Below are positions 33,573 through 42,442 of a stretch of DNA of 64,000 nucleotides, in pieces. The stretch is from positions 6,367 through 70,366 of the forward strand of contig DAOTTZ010000029.1 of assembly GCA_034437535.1 (NCBI GenBank). The letters run 5' to 3'. The DNA is from J038 sp034437535. GTDB lineage: Bacteria; Chloroflexota; Anaerolineae; Aggregatilineales; Phototrophicaceae. Both the position numbers and the translations under genes were made by a program. The notes under the pieces are model-generated. The model saw only the letters and a program-made list of their open reading frames with translations, had not been told where the DNA came from and ran no database searches. Each line of letters opens with the position of its first letter. Within the stretch, counting starts at the first letter, position 1.

Positions 33573-34541
33573 ATGACTGCGGCCTTAAGACAAGTCAATT
33601 CTATCTCGCATCAACACACCCTGGTCGAGCCGACGACCATCGAATGGCAAATCGGCAATACCCCGTTATTGAGCTTCAAGCGGCTGACCGCTCACCTGCC
33701 GGAAGATGTGCGCGTCTTCGCTAAAGCCGAATGGACCAACCCCGGCGGCAGTGTGAAAGACCGCGCCGCCCTGCAAATCATCCGTGAGGCCGAACGCGAC
33801 GGCCTGCTGGCACCGGGCAAGACCATCATGGATAGCACCAGCGGCAACACCGGCATCGCCTACGCCATGATCGGCGCGGCCAAAGGTTACCCGGTCAAGT
33901 TATTCCTGCCGGAAAACGCCAGCCCGGAGCGCATTGCTATCTTACGCGCCTACGGGGCCGATCTGGTGCTGACCGACCCGCTAGAAGGCAGTGACGGGGC
34001 CATCCGCGCCGCCCGTGATCTGATCGCCAACCAACCGGATGACTACTTCTACGCCGACCAGTACAACAACGTGGCCAACTGGCGCGCCCATTATTACGGC
34101 ACCGGCGTAGAGATCTGGCGGCAGACCGACGGCGCAGTGACGCACTTCGTCGCGGGCCTGGGTACCTCCGGCACGCTGATGGGCACCGGTCGCCGCCTGC
34201 GTGAGCATAACCCGGCGATTCAGGTGATCTCTCTGCAACCGGATTCACCGTTTCATGGGTTGGAAGGCTGGAAGCACATGGAAAGTGCCATCACACCCGG
34301 CATCTACGACGAAGCATTCGCCGATGCTGATTTTGGCATCAGCACGGAAGACACCCAGGCAATGGCACGTCGCTTAGCACGGGAGGAAGGGTATCTGGTT
34401 GGCATCAGCGCGGCGGCGGCCATGGTCGGCGCGTTGCAGGTGGCGGGGCAGATCGCGGAACGGGGCGATGCCGGTACCGTCGTCACACTCTTCCCGGATA
34501 ATGCCTATAAGTATCTGAGTGAGTCCTTCTGGACATCATAA
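33573..34541 (+). CDS. Cysteine synthase family PLP enzyme
   Basis: 322 residues of the fold-type II PLP family. The Schiff-base Lys is K62 in NPGGSVKDRAA, the substrate loop is STSGNTG (88-94), and the phosphate-binding Gly loop is GLGTSGTLMG. The protein makes cysteine from O-acetylserine or O-phosphoserine plus sulfide or a thiosulfate-type donor; the sequence alone does not decide between CysK and CysM. GAGAGGG eight bases upstream sets the start. It is preceded by a 240-base leader with a Cys-codon ORF and a terminator, so expression is probably tuned to cysteine supply. It appears monocistronic. Confidence 0.92.
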   Translation: MTAALRQVNSISHQHTLVEPTTIEWQIGNTPLLSFKRLTAHLPEDVRVFAKAEWTNPGGSVKDRAALQIIREAERDGLLAPGKTIMDSTSGNTGIAYAMIGAAKGYPVKLFLPENASPERIAILRAYGADLVLTDPLEGSDGAIRAARDLIANQPDDYFYADQYNNVANWRAHYYGTGVEIWRQTDGAVTHFVAGLGTSGTLMGTGRRLREHNPAIQVISLQPDSPFHGLEGWKHMESAITPGIYDEAFADADFGISTEDTQAMARRLAREEGYLVGISAAAAMVGALQVAGQIAERGDAGTVVTLFPDNAYKYLSESFWTS

Positions 34542-34550
34542 CGTCCGTGC

Positions 34551-34582
34551 GGGGCGGTCGCTCATCACTGGCTGGCCGCCCC
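34551..34582. terminator. Convergent hairpin
   Basis: GGGGCGG against CCGCCCC with a long loop, extended by two weaker pairs, between the cysteine synthase gene and the leftward SGNH gene. No U-tract. Confidence 0.4.
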
Positions 34583-34593
34583 CACCTGCTCGC

Positions 34594-35787
34594 TTATCCG
34601 CGTGGTTCTAGCAGGTCATTTTCCAGCAGATAATCGCGCACCGCTCCCGCCACAACTGCGTTACCATAAGCCGCAAGGTGGAAATCACCATTCCAGTAGA
34701 GCATCTGGCCGGTGTTGAGGCTTTCATCGACGGCGGCTTGCAACGCCGGGAGTGTATCCAGGCAATACCAACCGCGTGTTTCGCATTCCTGCCGCATGGC
34801 TTCCCGGTTGGCTCGCATCTGGTCTAAATACGCTTCGCTCAAGGCACCGTCCAGGTAATCCGCATAGACCAATTCTTTATACGGGATCATGACGATGACG
34901 ACCGGCGCGCCGAACGCCTCATCGATCATGTCGATGCCAGCCTGATAATTGCTCAGGTTGCGCTCGAACCCGTAAGCCACCGCCGCATACGAGTCCGTAT
35001 TGTTGCCGGGTGGATATTCTTCGGTCGTGATGTAGAAGTTGGCCCCCGCCAGTTCGATGACCTGACCATGTTCGTAATTGGAGGAAGACGGCGGCGGGTT
35101 CAGCCGGTTATCCAGCAGATGCAATAAAGCGGAATATTGCCCCAGGCCACGCGGCGGGCGCACCGGGTCCGGGCTGGGGGGCACTTGCAGGCCCCGGATC
35201 CTGTTACGCAATTGATCGAAGTTGTAATCGTCCATCAAGTCGTTATCATACCGTTGCCAGATCACGACACCGGGTTCCAGCGGCAAGGCGAATTCTTCGA
35301 TCATCGCCAATTGACCACCGGGGCCGGTGCCCGGTTGCCCGGCGTTGATGACGTGCCAACCGTATTGAGATTGGAGCCGTTGCACCCAGCAATCCGCCGC
35401 GAACGTCCAGCAGAAGGTGAATGAATCGCCAAAGGCCATAATATCGACCGGCCAGCTTGGCTCCCCGACCCGCAGGCCGACCGGGTGTTCCCAATCTGGC
35501 AAATTGCGGGTGGAAAAGGTAAAGCGGGCATCACGCCAGCGTACCGGGCGATCTTCCAGGCCGGGGGGTAAATGCGCCTGATAGCGCGTGCTGGATTGAA
35601 ACGGCACCGGCGGCAGAATATGCTCTTCTGACCAGGGCACCTGCCTTACACTCTGAATTTCCCCTTGAATTTCAGCCGGGAGCGAATCAAACCCGGCCCG
35701 CAAGAAGACCTCGATCAACACGAAGATCAACAAGGTGCTGAACACCATCAAGCCCAGGTTAATCAGACAACCAGTTACACGTTTCAC
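34594..35787 (-). CDS. Membrane-anchored SGNH/GDSL hydrolase-like protein
   Basis: 397 residues. One N-terminal membrane helix (about 9-28) is followed by an extracytoplasmic SGNH fold: GDSFTF at 120-125 with nucleophile Ser122, a block II/III region in NAGQPGTGPGG, and a terminal DFH (Asp368, His370) as the catalytic dyad. Such anchored SGNH proteins (AlgJ/AlgX-like) often acylate or deacylate surface polysaccharide. The start overlaps the end of the upstream GT-C-like gene by four bases, so the two are translationally coupled. Confidence 0.8.
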   Translation of the reverse strand: MKRVTGCLINLGLMVFSTLLIFVLIEVFLRAGFDSLPAEIQGEIQSVRQVPWSEEHILPPVPFQSSTRYQAHLPPGLEDRPVRWRDARFTFSTRNLPDWEHPVGLRVGEPSWPVDIMAFGDSFTFCWTFAADCWVQRLQSQYGWHVINAGQPGTGPGGQLAMIEEFALPLEPGVVIWQRYDNDLMDDYNFDQLRNRIRGLQVPPSPDPVRPPRGLGQYSALLHLLDNRLNPPPSSSNYEHGQVIELAGANFYITTEEYPPGNNTDSYAAVAYGFERNLSNYQAGIDMIDEAFGAPVVIVMIPYKELVYADYLDGALSEAYLDQMRANREAMRQECETRGWYCLDTLPALQAAVDESLNTGQMLYWNGDFHLAAYGNAVVAGAVRDYLLENDLLEPRG

Positions 35788-37937
35788 GGATTCATCCTTC
35801 GAAATTCAATCCAATCGATCATCAAGCCCAGATCACGGCCACCGGGTGCGGCAGTCGTCGCCGTCTCGAACGTAAGGCTCAGGTGAACCCCCTCCCCGAC
35901 CAAAGCGGCTGGTAGATCCACCGTATATTCTGCCAGGGCCGCTGGCCCCAACGCCGCCGCCCCGACGACCGTATCATCCAGGCGGATTGTCACCGTCTTG
36001 GCCCGCTGGAAGCTCTGCGCGGAGAAAGCCAACGTATACGCCCCCGGCGGTAAATCAACGTAGAGCGTGGCGGGGGTCGGTGGCTCGCCCGTCCAACGAG
36101 CGGTCAAACCGCCGAAGTCCTCACGCCAATACCAGCCCCAACCGGTGTAAGTTTCATCGGCCGGCCCACCGATGTCAACCCGGTAGATGCCCGGCTCAAC
36201 TTCCGGCGGGGTACGGGGCGGGCACCCTGCCGGGTGCCAGTGCGTGCGGTAGGCGATGGCCTGCCCTTCGATGAAGACCGGACACAACAGATCCGGCAGA
36301 CTGTTGAAGTAACCGATCATCTCGCGCACGGATTCACCGTTGGGCGATGGTACAAAATCCTTATGGATGACGATGTAACCCAGCGGCCACTCCGGGATGA
36401 TCCGCCGCAATTGTGACTCTACCAATTCCGGGTTGAGGTCAATCCGCTGGCCGATCCAACTCAAGAGCGGATCGCCCGTCCGCAGGTAGAAGAAATGCTC
36501 TAACGGTGCCCGCGCTAAAAAGCCGTTGACCATCCGCCGGCCATGCGCCAGCCCGTAATATTGAAACGCGATGGCCTCCGCATTGCCGACCAGCAATTCC
36601 CCGGTTCCAACCCCACTGGGAGCCTGCACGATGACGTAATCTTGCGCCACATCTTCCGCCCCCATCGCCGCGTAGAAGTCATACGGCGCGACAATCGGTT
36701 GGAGTGGCCCCGGTTGATACAGGCGCAAGGTCGCCACCAGCAAGAGAGCCGCCGCTGTCATCAGCCCGGCCCGGCGCGGGAGCGTCCAGCCCCGCAAGAT
36801 CGGCGTCCAGGTCTTCGCGGTGAAGATCAAACCGGCGATGACGTAAACCGGCCCCACCCGCCAGGGCATCCGAAAGTTGCCGTCGGTCAGATCGAACACC
36901 ACGCGATACGGCATCGGGATCGTCAAGCCGAAGACCTGCCAATCCGGGCCAATCGCCAGTATCATCGGCGGGAGCATGAGCGCGAACCACAACCAGCGAT
37001 CACGCGGCAGGTCATCCCGCCGCCAGCCGACGACCAGAGACGCCAGCACCGCAATCATGACGAAGCCGCCCAACGTCGGCACATCCCAGTGCCACCAGCG
37101 ATCATACGTCCATAAAAATCCGCCCGGAAACGGAATCCCCGGTCGGTCTTCCACCACGCCGGGCACAAAACTGCCATCCGGCCCCTGTAGAATATAACTC
37201 AGCGGCCCGGCGATCCACAGCAATGCCAACGCGACGGCCACGATGCCACTACCGACCGCGATGATCTGCCCCCGATGCGGACTTCGCCACAGGTCACGCA
37301 GGCCCACCGGCACGATCAACAACGCCAGCATCAGCGGAAATTGTAGATCGGTCAGCACCATCGCCCATAAGCCGATGGTCATCACGCCGCCCCAGGCCAG
37401 CGCGCGCCGGATCTGCCCGGTGTTGATCGCGCTGACGACCTGCCGCCACAACAACAGATGCACCGGGAGCCAGAACCAGCCGATCAGGTTGATGTGGGTG
37501 TTGTAATAGAAGTACCGTACCAGCGGTGTCGCTTGCAGGGCCGTCCCGGCCAGAAAAGCCAATCCCGGCGAGACGCCTTCCGCCCGCAAGTACACGTAGA
37601 ACAGATACCCCATCAGCGTAATCGCCACCCAGGTGATGAGCGTCATCGCCGTCAGCGTACCCGTCACTGGCTCCAGCACTGCCCACAACGGAAACCAGAA
37701 CAGCGACAACGTGGTATAGGCGAAGTTGCCGACGAACGGATACAGGATGTAATTACTTTGGTAGAGGTCAAGGCCGGGGGTCGTCAGGGCTTCCCGCGTC
37801 CACCAGAAGTTCCAATGGAAGTGAAAGTAATCATAGCCAGCGGCCAGGCTCCCATTGGCGAACACCAGCGGGTAGATCGTTAAAAACGCCAGCATCAGGT
37901 AACCACCCAATGCCAGCGCATGATGTCGCAGGTTCAA
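35784..37937 (-). CDS. Large polytopic membrane protein, GT-C glycosyltransferase-like
   Basis: 717 residues with about 11 membrane helices up to about residue 420, then a large soluble domain and a final beta-rich module (GAYTLAFSAQSFQRAKTVTIRLDDT). The first extracytoplasmic loop has acidic and aromatic residues (GYDYFHFHWNFWW), as in GT-C enzymes where a loop-1 Asp is catalytic. The likely role is transfer of a sugar from a lipid donor outside the membrane. It is coupled to the SGNH gene, which would fit making and modifying one surface glycan. The substrate is unknown. Confidence 0.7.
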   Translation of the reverse strand: MNLRHHALALGGYLMLAFLTIYPLVFANGSLAAGYDYFHFHWNFWWTREALTTPGLDLYQSNYILYPFVGNFAYTTLSLFWFPLWAVLEPVTGTLTAMTLITWVAITLMGYLFYVYLRAEGVSPGLAFLAGTALQATPLVRYFYYNTHINLIGWFWLPVHLLLWRQVVSAINTGQIRRALAWGGVMTIGLWAMVLTDLQFPLMLALLIVPVGLRDLWRSPHRGQIIAVGSGIVAVALALLWIAGPLSYILQGPDGSFVPGVVEDRPGIPFPGGFLWTYDRWWHWDVPTLGGFVMIAVLASLVVGWRRDDLPRDRWLWFALMLPPMILAIGPDWQVFGLTIPMPYRVVFDLTDGNFRMPWRVGPVYVIAGLIFTAKTWTPILRGWTLPRRAGLMTAAALLLVATLRLYQPGPLQPIVAPYDFYAAMGAEDVAQDYVIVQAPSGVGTGELLVGNAEAIAFQYYGLAHGRRMVNGFLARAPLEHFFYLRTGDPLLSWIGQRIDLNPELVESQLRRIIPEWPLGYIVIHKDFVPSPNGESVREMIGYFNSLPDLLCPVFIEGQAIAYRTHWHPAGCPPRTPPEVEPGIYRVDIGGPADETYTGWGWYWREDFGGLTARWTGEPPTPATLYVDLPPGAYTLAFSAQSFQRAKTVTIRLDDTVVGAAALGPAALAEYTVDLPAALVGEGVHLSLTFETATTAAPGGRDLGLMIDWIEFRRMNP

Positions 37938-37945
37938 ACAGGCTC

Positions 37946-39532
37946 CTAGGGATCGTTGGCGACGTAATCTTCACATTCGCCGGTAAACCACATCCAGGTC
38001 GGGCAATCCGGGTCTGGGGCCATGCTCCGCCGCAGTTGGAGCAATTGCGTCTTACACAGATATTGCCCATTCTGGTACGCGATGATCTCATAGAAGATCG
38101 TCGGCTCTTGCACGCCGTTTTGATTCAAAGCGGGGGTCATCGTATCCACCCGGACGTTGGGCGTGGCGGTCGGTTGCTCGAACGTCCAGATCAACTCTTG
38201 CTCGTAATTGTACAGCCGGAAGTCGTAGCTGGTCGCGCCGGGGGCCGGATCCCAGTAGGCCCGCACATAACCAAAGTGCATAATATCCAGCGGATGCGTC
38301 GGGCGGAAGCCGGGACACTCCAACGACTCGCCGGGCCGGGCGTCATTCGAGACGGCTTGTGCCGGGGCGGTCGTCGGTTGAGGCGCGACAGGTTGCGCCG
38401 CCGGGCTGACCGTCGGCACCGGGGTTGCCGTCGGGCTATATTGCACCTCTGCCGCCATCAGCAAGCGTTGCAGGGCCTGGTCTACTTCAGTCTGGGTGGG
38501 CAATGCAACCGCCCGCAGAACAGGATCCGCCGCTTCTAAAAATGCCAGCGATTCCAGCCGTTCCGGGCGGATGCCAAGTGTGCGCCGCCAGGTCGCTTCG
38601 CCGTCGGTCGTGCAATCGAACACGAACGTGCTCAACCCGCGAGAGAGGCTGAAGGCCCCGGCATTGAGCGCGACATCGCCTTCCAGCGTATCCAAGCGAG
38701 TAAAAGCGCAGGTTGTCGCTTCCAGGCCGTCGGTTTCTGGTGGCAAAAAGACCTGATACCGCGCCATCCACCGGTCATCCGCCATGAAGTCGGCCAGCGT
38801 GCGCCGGTCTGTGTGGAGTGCGACCGTCCCCGCCAGCGCAAAATCTGCCCCGTTAACCTGCATCGGCACCGGTTGCGCGTCGGTCGCGGTCTGCACCAGC
38901 AAGATGCTGTCGTCACATCCATCGCCCATACGAAGTGCGAAATCCTGCATCGGCGTGCGGATGGTACTATCGACCGATGGCAGATCGCCCAGCCCATCCC
39001 CGCTGACGAGATCCGCCCGGACCCAGGCAAATTGTCCGTCATAGGCGACCCGCACCCAGGTACGCGCTGTATTCCAGGCATCGGCCTGAAGCTCGTCACC
39101 CTGGTTGAGCGTCACCACCACCGCTTGATCGGTAGCTGGCCCTTCGCGCAGGTTCACGTTATAGATGGCCCGCACCAGACGCGCCGCCGTCGCATTAAAG
39201 CGGGCCGTCGGCGGTACCACATCGGTCAAGGCCACATCACCCAGGCCGATCATCGTCACACCGGGCACGGCATCCGGCAAAGATGCGGAGACATTCGCCA
39301 GCACAAAACCGGCCTCATCGCTGGTGATCGTCGCATTTTCTGCCAGGGAAACAAAAATGCCCGACGAGTCGAGACCTGTACAGGCACTATCACGCGGGGT
39401 CGTCGTACAGGCCGCCGCAATTTGTGCCAGCAGATCACCCCAATCGTCCGGGCAATCCGATTGGGCGGCGGCTGTCAGCGTGGGGGCCAACAGCACCACC
39501 CCGGTTATTATCAAGAGGATCCGTTTGACCAT
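37946..39532 (-). CDS. Secreted SH3-domain protein, 528 aa
   Basis: A signal peptide ends near TAAAQ. A bacterial SH3 module is seen near 115-175 (IYNVNLREGPATDQAVVVTL ... WVRVAYDGQFAWVRADL). A Pro/Ala/Thr linker at about 365-395 leads to a beta-sandwich with AYWDPAPGATSYDFRLYNYE. The protein has many Cys, suggesting disulfides outside the cell. It is followed nine bases later by the GT-C-like gene. It probably belongs to the same surface-related operon (40264-34594). Confidence 0.7.
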   Translation of the reverse strand: MVKRILLIITGVVLLAPTLTAAAQSDCPDDWGDLLAQIAAACTTTPRDSACTGLDSSGIFVSLAENATITSDEAGFVLANVSASLPDAVPGVTMIGLGDVALTDVVPPTARFNATAARLVRAIYNVNLREGPATDQAVVVTLNQGDELQADAWNTARTWVRVAYDGQFAWVRADLVSGDGLGDLPSVDSTIRTPMQDFALRMGDGCDDSILLVQTATDAQPVPMQVNGADFALAGTVALHTDRRTLADFMADDRWMARYQVFLPPETDGLEATTCAFTRLDTLEGDVALNAGAFSLSRGLSTFVFDCTTDGEATWRRTLGIRPERLESLAFLEAADPVLRAVALPTQTEVDQALQRLLMAAEVQYSPTATPVPTVSPAAQPVAPQPTTAPAQAVSNDARPGESLECPGFRPTHPLDIMHFGYVRAYWDPAPGATSYDFRLYNYEQELIWTFEQPTATPNVRVDTMTPALNQNGVQEPTIFYEIIAYQNGQYLCKTQLLQLRRSMAPDPDCPTWMWFTGECEDYVANDP

Positions 39533-39607
39533 CTGCTATCCTCGCTCATCTAACGTTAAGTCATCGAGCATAGCATACCGATCAATCCGGAATAGATCAA
39601 GATGGGG

Positions 39608-40264
39608 TCACCCGCCGCTTGCTTCGCTTTCTGTCTCTGGTTCATCGGTCGCGGTCGGTTCCGCCGTCGCTTCGATCACGATCTCATCCGGGATCGCATC
39701 AAGCGGCGTGAAAACCGGGTCATTCTCCGATTCAATCGTCCAGGTCATCGTCGCTTCATCAAACACAAAGACGTGCCCACCGTAATAGCTGTTCAAGGTG
39801 TGGGTGCCGGGGCCGGGTGTGCCGTTTGCGTTGGCTTCACCCGCCATGTAAGTATAGCGCGTCTCGAAGCCGAACTCCGGGTCGAGTGCCCACCCCAGGC
39901 GCAACCGCAGATCATCATTGGTACGCCACAACTTGCCGAACCCACGTTCCGGTTGCACCAGGCCATCCGGCGTGCGGACGGAAGCATCCAGGGCCGGTTC
40001 GTCGTCCATCCAGGTGTTCTCGAAGACTTCCCAGGTGCCGCTGGTCAGTGTGTCGTCATCATAGTACAGCACCCAGATGCGATCATTGGGTTGCAGGTAG
40101 AACATGCGCCCATTCTGGAAGATTTGCTCTGCCACGATGATCTCGTAATCGGTCAACCGGGGGAACGGCTCCACCGTCGGATCTTCATTTTGGGCCAGGG
40201 CCGGTGCCAACATCGCCAGAACCAGGGCGAACACGCCCATCACACCTAAAAATCGAATTCGCAT
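39608..40264 (-). CDS. Secreted protein of unknown function, 218 aa
   Basis: A signal peptide (cleavage after PALAQ), then an all-beta-looking domain with RMFYLQPNDRIWVLYYDD, and QPERGFGKLWRTNDDLRLRLGWAL. The last phrase (E-R-G-F-G-K-x-W-R ... L-G-W-A) recurs in secreted Chloroflexota proteins as far as I can recall, but I know no function. The C-terminus is acidic and Thr/Glu-rich. It is the first gene of the presumed operon running to 34594. Confidence 0.65.
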   Translation of the reverse strand: MRIRFLGVMGVFALVLAMLAPALAQNEDPTVEPFPRLTDYEIIVAEQIFQNGRMFYLQPNDRIWVLYYDDDTLTSGTWEVFENTWMDDEPALDASVRTPDGLVQPERGFGKLWRTNDDLRLRLGWALDPEFGFETRYTYMAGEANANGTPGPGTHTLNSYYGGHVFVFDEATMTWTIESENDPVFTPLDAIPDEIVIEATAEPTATDEPETESEASGG

Positions 40265-40442
40265 AAGATCTCCTCTGCTTGACTAAACATTACGCTTGCC
40301 ATTATATGCCGGGGTTTGTTAGAAATGTATGATAGCGTAGGGTGATCGTAGCTTCGTTGTTGTGATAAATATCACTAGAGCCTGGCTCATAAAGCATTTA
40401 GAATAGACAAGCGAATGCGAAGGATAGTTGAGTATACATTAC

Positions 40443-41198
40443 ATGATGCGATTGACATTAGGGCTGGCGGTTCTCCTCTTGACGGTGGCCGCCTGTGGGT
40501 CAAGGGCGGTTGAACCCGTCACCAGTAACGAGGATTGGGAACCCGTCACCCGTGATTTTAACGGTTTTACGATGGTGCAGGTGCCGCCGGGCTGTTTCTC
40601 TATGGGCAGTGATTTTGGGCGGCGTGACGAACTGCCGGAACACGAAGTCTGCTTTGAGCAACCGTTCTGGATCGACCAGAACGAGATCACCAACGCTCAA
40701 TATGGCAGTGAAGGCCCCTTCCCAGGGGAAAACAAGCCACGCACCAATATGACCTGGGTCGAAGCACGCGATTTCTGCACAGCGCGGGGGGGGCGTCTGC
40801 CGACTGAGGCCGAATGGGAGTACACCGCCGCTGGCCCCAGTGATTGGATCTACCCGTGGGGTGGAGAACTGGACAACGAACTTCTGATCTTCGACCGGAA
40901 CAGCCCCGGCAACCCCGCTGATGTCGGCAGCCGGCCAGAGGGTACGTCGTGGGTCGGCGCGAATGACATGGCCGGCAACGTCTTTGAGTGGGTCTTGAGC
41001 GAATATGAAGCCTACCCCTATGACGTCAACGATGGCCGCAACGACCCCGCCAATGACCTGGCGCGGCGTGTTTACCGCAGTGGAATTTATAGTTATATTG
41101 ATTACGGAGTCGCCAACTCGATTCGCTTCTGGTTGCGCGGCTATAACCGTGATTGGTTTATCGGTTTTCGTTGTGTTGTTATTGAAGAGGAGCAGTAA
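40443..41198 (+). CDS. SUMF1/formylglycine-generating-enzyme-like lipoprotein, catalytic Cys pair absent
   Basis: About 251 residues. The ATG pair at 40443 and 40446 gives a lipoprotein signal with TVAAC; an in-frame TTG at 40428 has AGGA just upstream and could be used instead. The FGE-sulfatase fold is clear: MVQVPPGCFSMGS, FWIDQNEITNAQY, RGGRLPTEAEWEYTAAG, GNVFEWVLSEYE and a final IGFRCV. The C-terminal Cys pair used by true formylglycine-generating enzymes is missing (only the last Cys remains). It is therefore probably a non-catalytic or differently active relative. It is five bases upstream of the sugar dehydrogenase gene. Confidence 0.82.
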   Translation: MMRLTLGLAVLLLTVAACGSRAVEPVTSNEDWEPVTRDFNGFTMVQVPPGCFSMGSDFGRRDELPEHEVCFEQPFWIDQNEITNAQYGSEGPFPGENKPRTNMTWVEARDFCTARGGRLPTEAEWEYTAAGPSDWIYPWGGELDNELLIFDRNSPGNPADVGSRPEGTSWVGANDMAGNVFEWVLSEYEAYPYDVNDGRNDPANDLARRVYRSGIYSYIDYGVANSIRFWLRGYNRDWFIGFRCVVIEEEQ

Positions 41199-41203
41199 TT
41201 TCG

Positions 41204-42388
41204 ATGAAACAGTTCACTTTGATCCTGGCTCTTTTGTTGATCGCTGTCGCGGGCGTCGGCGCACAGGATGACGAAGCAGAGACCGTACCGGACGAGACCC
41301 GCTTCGACCCGGCAGATTACCAATGGACACAGGTCGTCGCCGGGTTGGATAACCCGATCTTGCTGACGAACGCTGGTGATGGCACCGGGCGCATGTTCGC
41401 AGTGGAGCAAAACGGCTTTGTCCTGTTGCTGGAAGATGGCACCTACAACCCGGAGCCTTTCCTGGATGTGACCGAAGCCCTGCCCCGCACCGTGATTCAA
41501 GGCCGCTATTCTGAGCAGGGCTTGCTGGGTATGGCCTTCCACCCGGAGTTTGCGACCAACGGCGAATTCTTCATCGCCTACACCAAGCAAGATGGTGGAT
41601 TGGTGGTGGCACGCTTCAACGTGCTGGAAGACGACCCCAACCGGGCCGACCCGGAAAGCGGCCAGGAAGTGCTGGTACTGGATGAACCGTTCGACAATCA
41701 CAACGCCGGGATGCTGGCCTTCGGGCCGGATGGCTACCTGTACGTGGCGATTGGCGACGGCGGCGGCAGTGGCGACCCACTCAACAACGGCCAGAAGGCA
41801 GATAATTTGTATTCCTCCATCATCCGCATCGACATCGACCAGGAGCCTTACGCCATCCCGGAAGACAATCCCTTCCTGGATGACGACCGCTTCGCACCGG
41901 AGATCTGGGTGATGGGCCTGCGGAATCCCTGGCGGTTTAGCTTTGACCGCGAAAACGGCGATATGTACATCGCCGATGTCGGCCAGGAACGATTCGAGGA
42001 GATCAGCTTTGTGCCGGGTGATGTCAACGGCGGCTTAAACTTCGGTTGGGCAACCTATGAAGGCAACGAGATCTTCAAAGCGGAGATCGAACCCGTGACA
42101 GATGTCACCCCGCCGATCATCGCTTACGATCATAGCTTCGGCTGTTCCGTGACCGGCGGTTACGCCTATCGCGGGGAAGCCCTGGCAGAACTGGACGGCG
42201 TTTACATCTACGGCGATTATTGCAACGGCAACATCTGGTTCGCCTATCAAGACGAGGATGGCGAATGGCAGGATGATCTCATGTGGATGAGCGAGTACGT
42301 CATCTCATCCTTCGGTGAGGACGAGGCCGGTGAGGTCTATCTGGTGGATTATAAGGGCGAGATCTACCGTTTAGATCGCGCCGAGTAA
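41204..42388 (+). CDS. PQQ-dependent sugar dehydrogenase-like protein (soluble GDH/YliI family)
   Basis: 394 residues with a signal peptide ending near GVGAQ. The beta-propeller landmarks of the glucose/sorbosone dehydrogenase family are present: VVAGLDNPILLTNAGDGTGR, GLLGMAFHPEF, FDNHNAGMLAFGPDGYLYV, GDGGGSGDP, MGLRNPWRFSFD and DVGQERFEEI. The conserved His-containing phrase (DNHNAGML) and the calcium-site segment fit PQQ binding. It would oxidise aldose sugars outside the membrane. Paired with the FGE-like lipoprotein. A 10-bp hairpin follows. Confidence 0.9.
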   Translation: MKQFTLILALLLIAVAGVGAQDDEAETVPDETRFDPADYQWTQVVAGLDNPILLTNAGDGTGRMFAVEQNGFVLLLEDGTYNPEPFLDVTEALPRTVIQGRYSEQGLLGMAFHPEFATNGEFFIAYTKQDGGLVVARFNVLEDDPNRADPESGQEVLVLDEPFDNHNAGMLAFGPDGYLYVAIGDGGGSGDPLNNGQKADNLYSSIIRIDIDQEPYAIPEDNPFLDDDRFAPEIWVMGLRNPWRFSFDRENGDMYIADVGQERFEEISFVPGDVNGGLNFGWATYEGNEIFKAEIEPVTDVTPPIIAYDHSFGCSVTGGYAYRGEALAELDGVYIYGDYCNGNIWFAYQDEDGEWQDDLMWMSEYVISSFGEDEAGEVYLVDYKGEIYRLDRAE

Positions 42389-42403
42389 GCACTTCATCAA
42401 CCG

Positions 42404-42429
42404 GGGGCGATAGCATAGACTATCGCCCC
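42404..42429. terminator. Convergent hairpin terminator
   Basis: A perfect 10-bp stem, GGGGCGATAG against CTATCGCCCC, with a 6-nt loop, between two convergent genes. No U-tract on either side. Confidence 0.6.
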
Positions 42430-42442
42430 TGTGGCCACTGTG

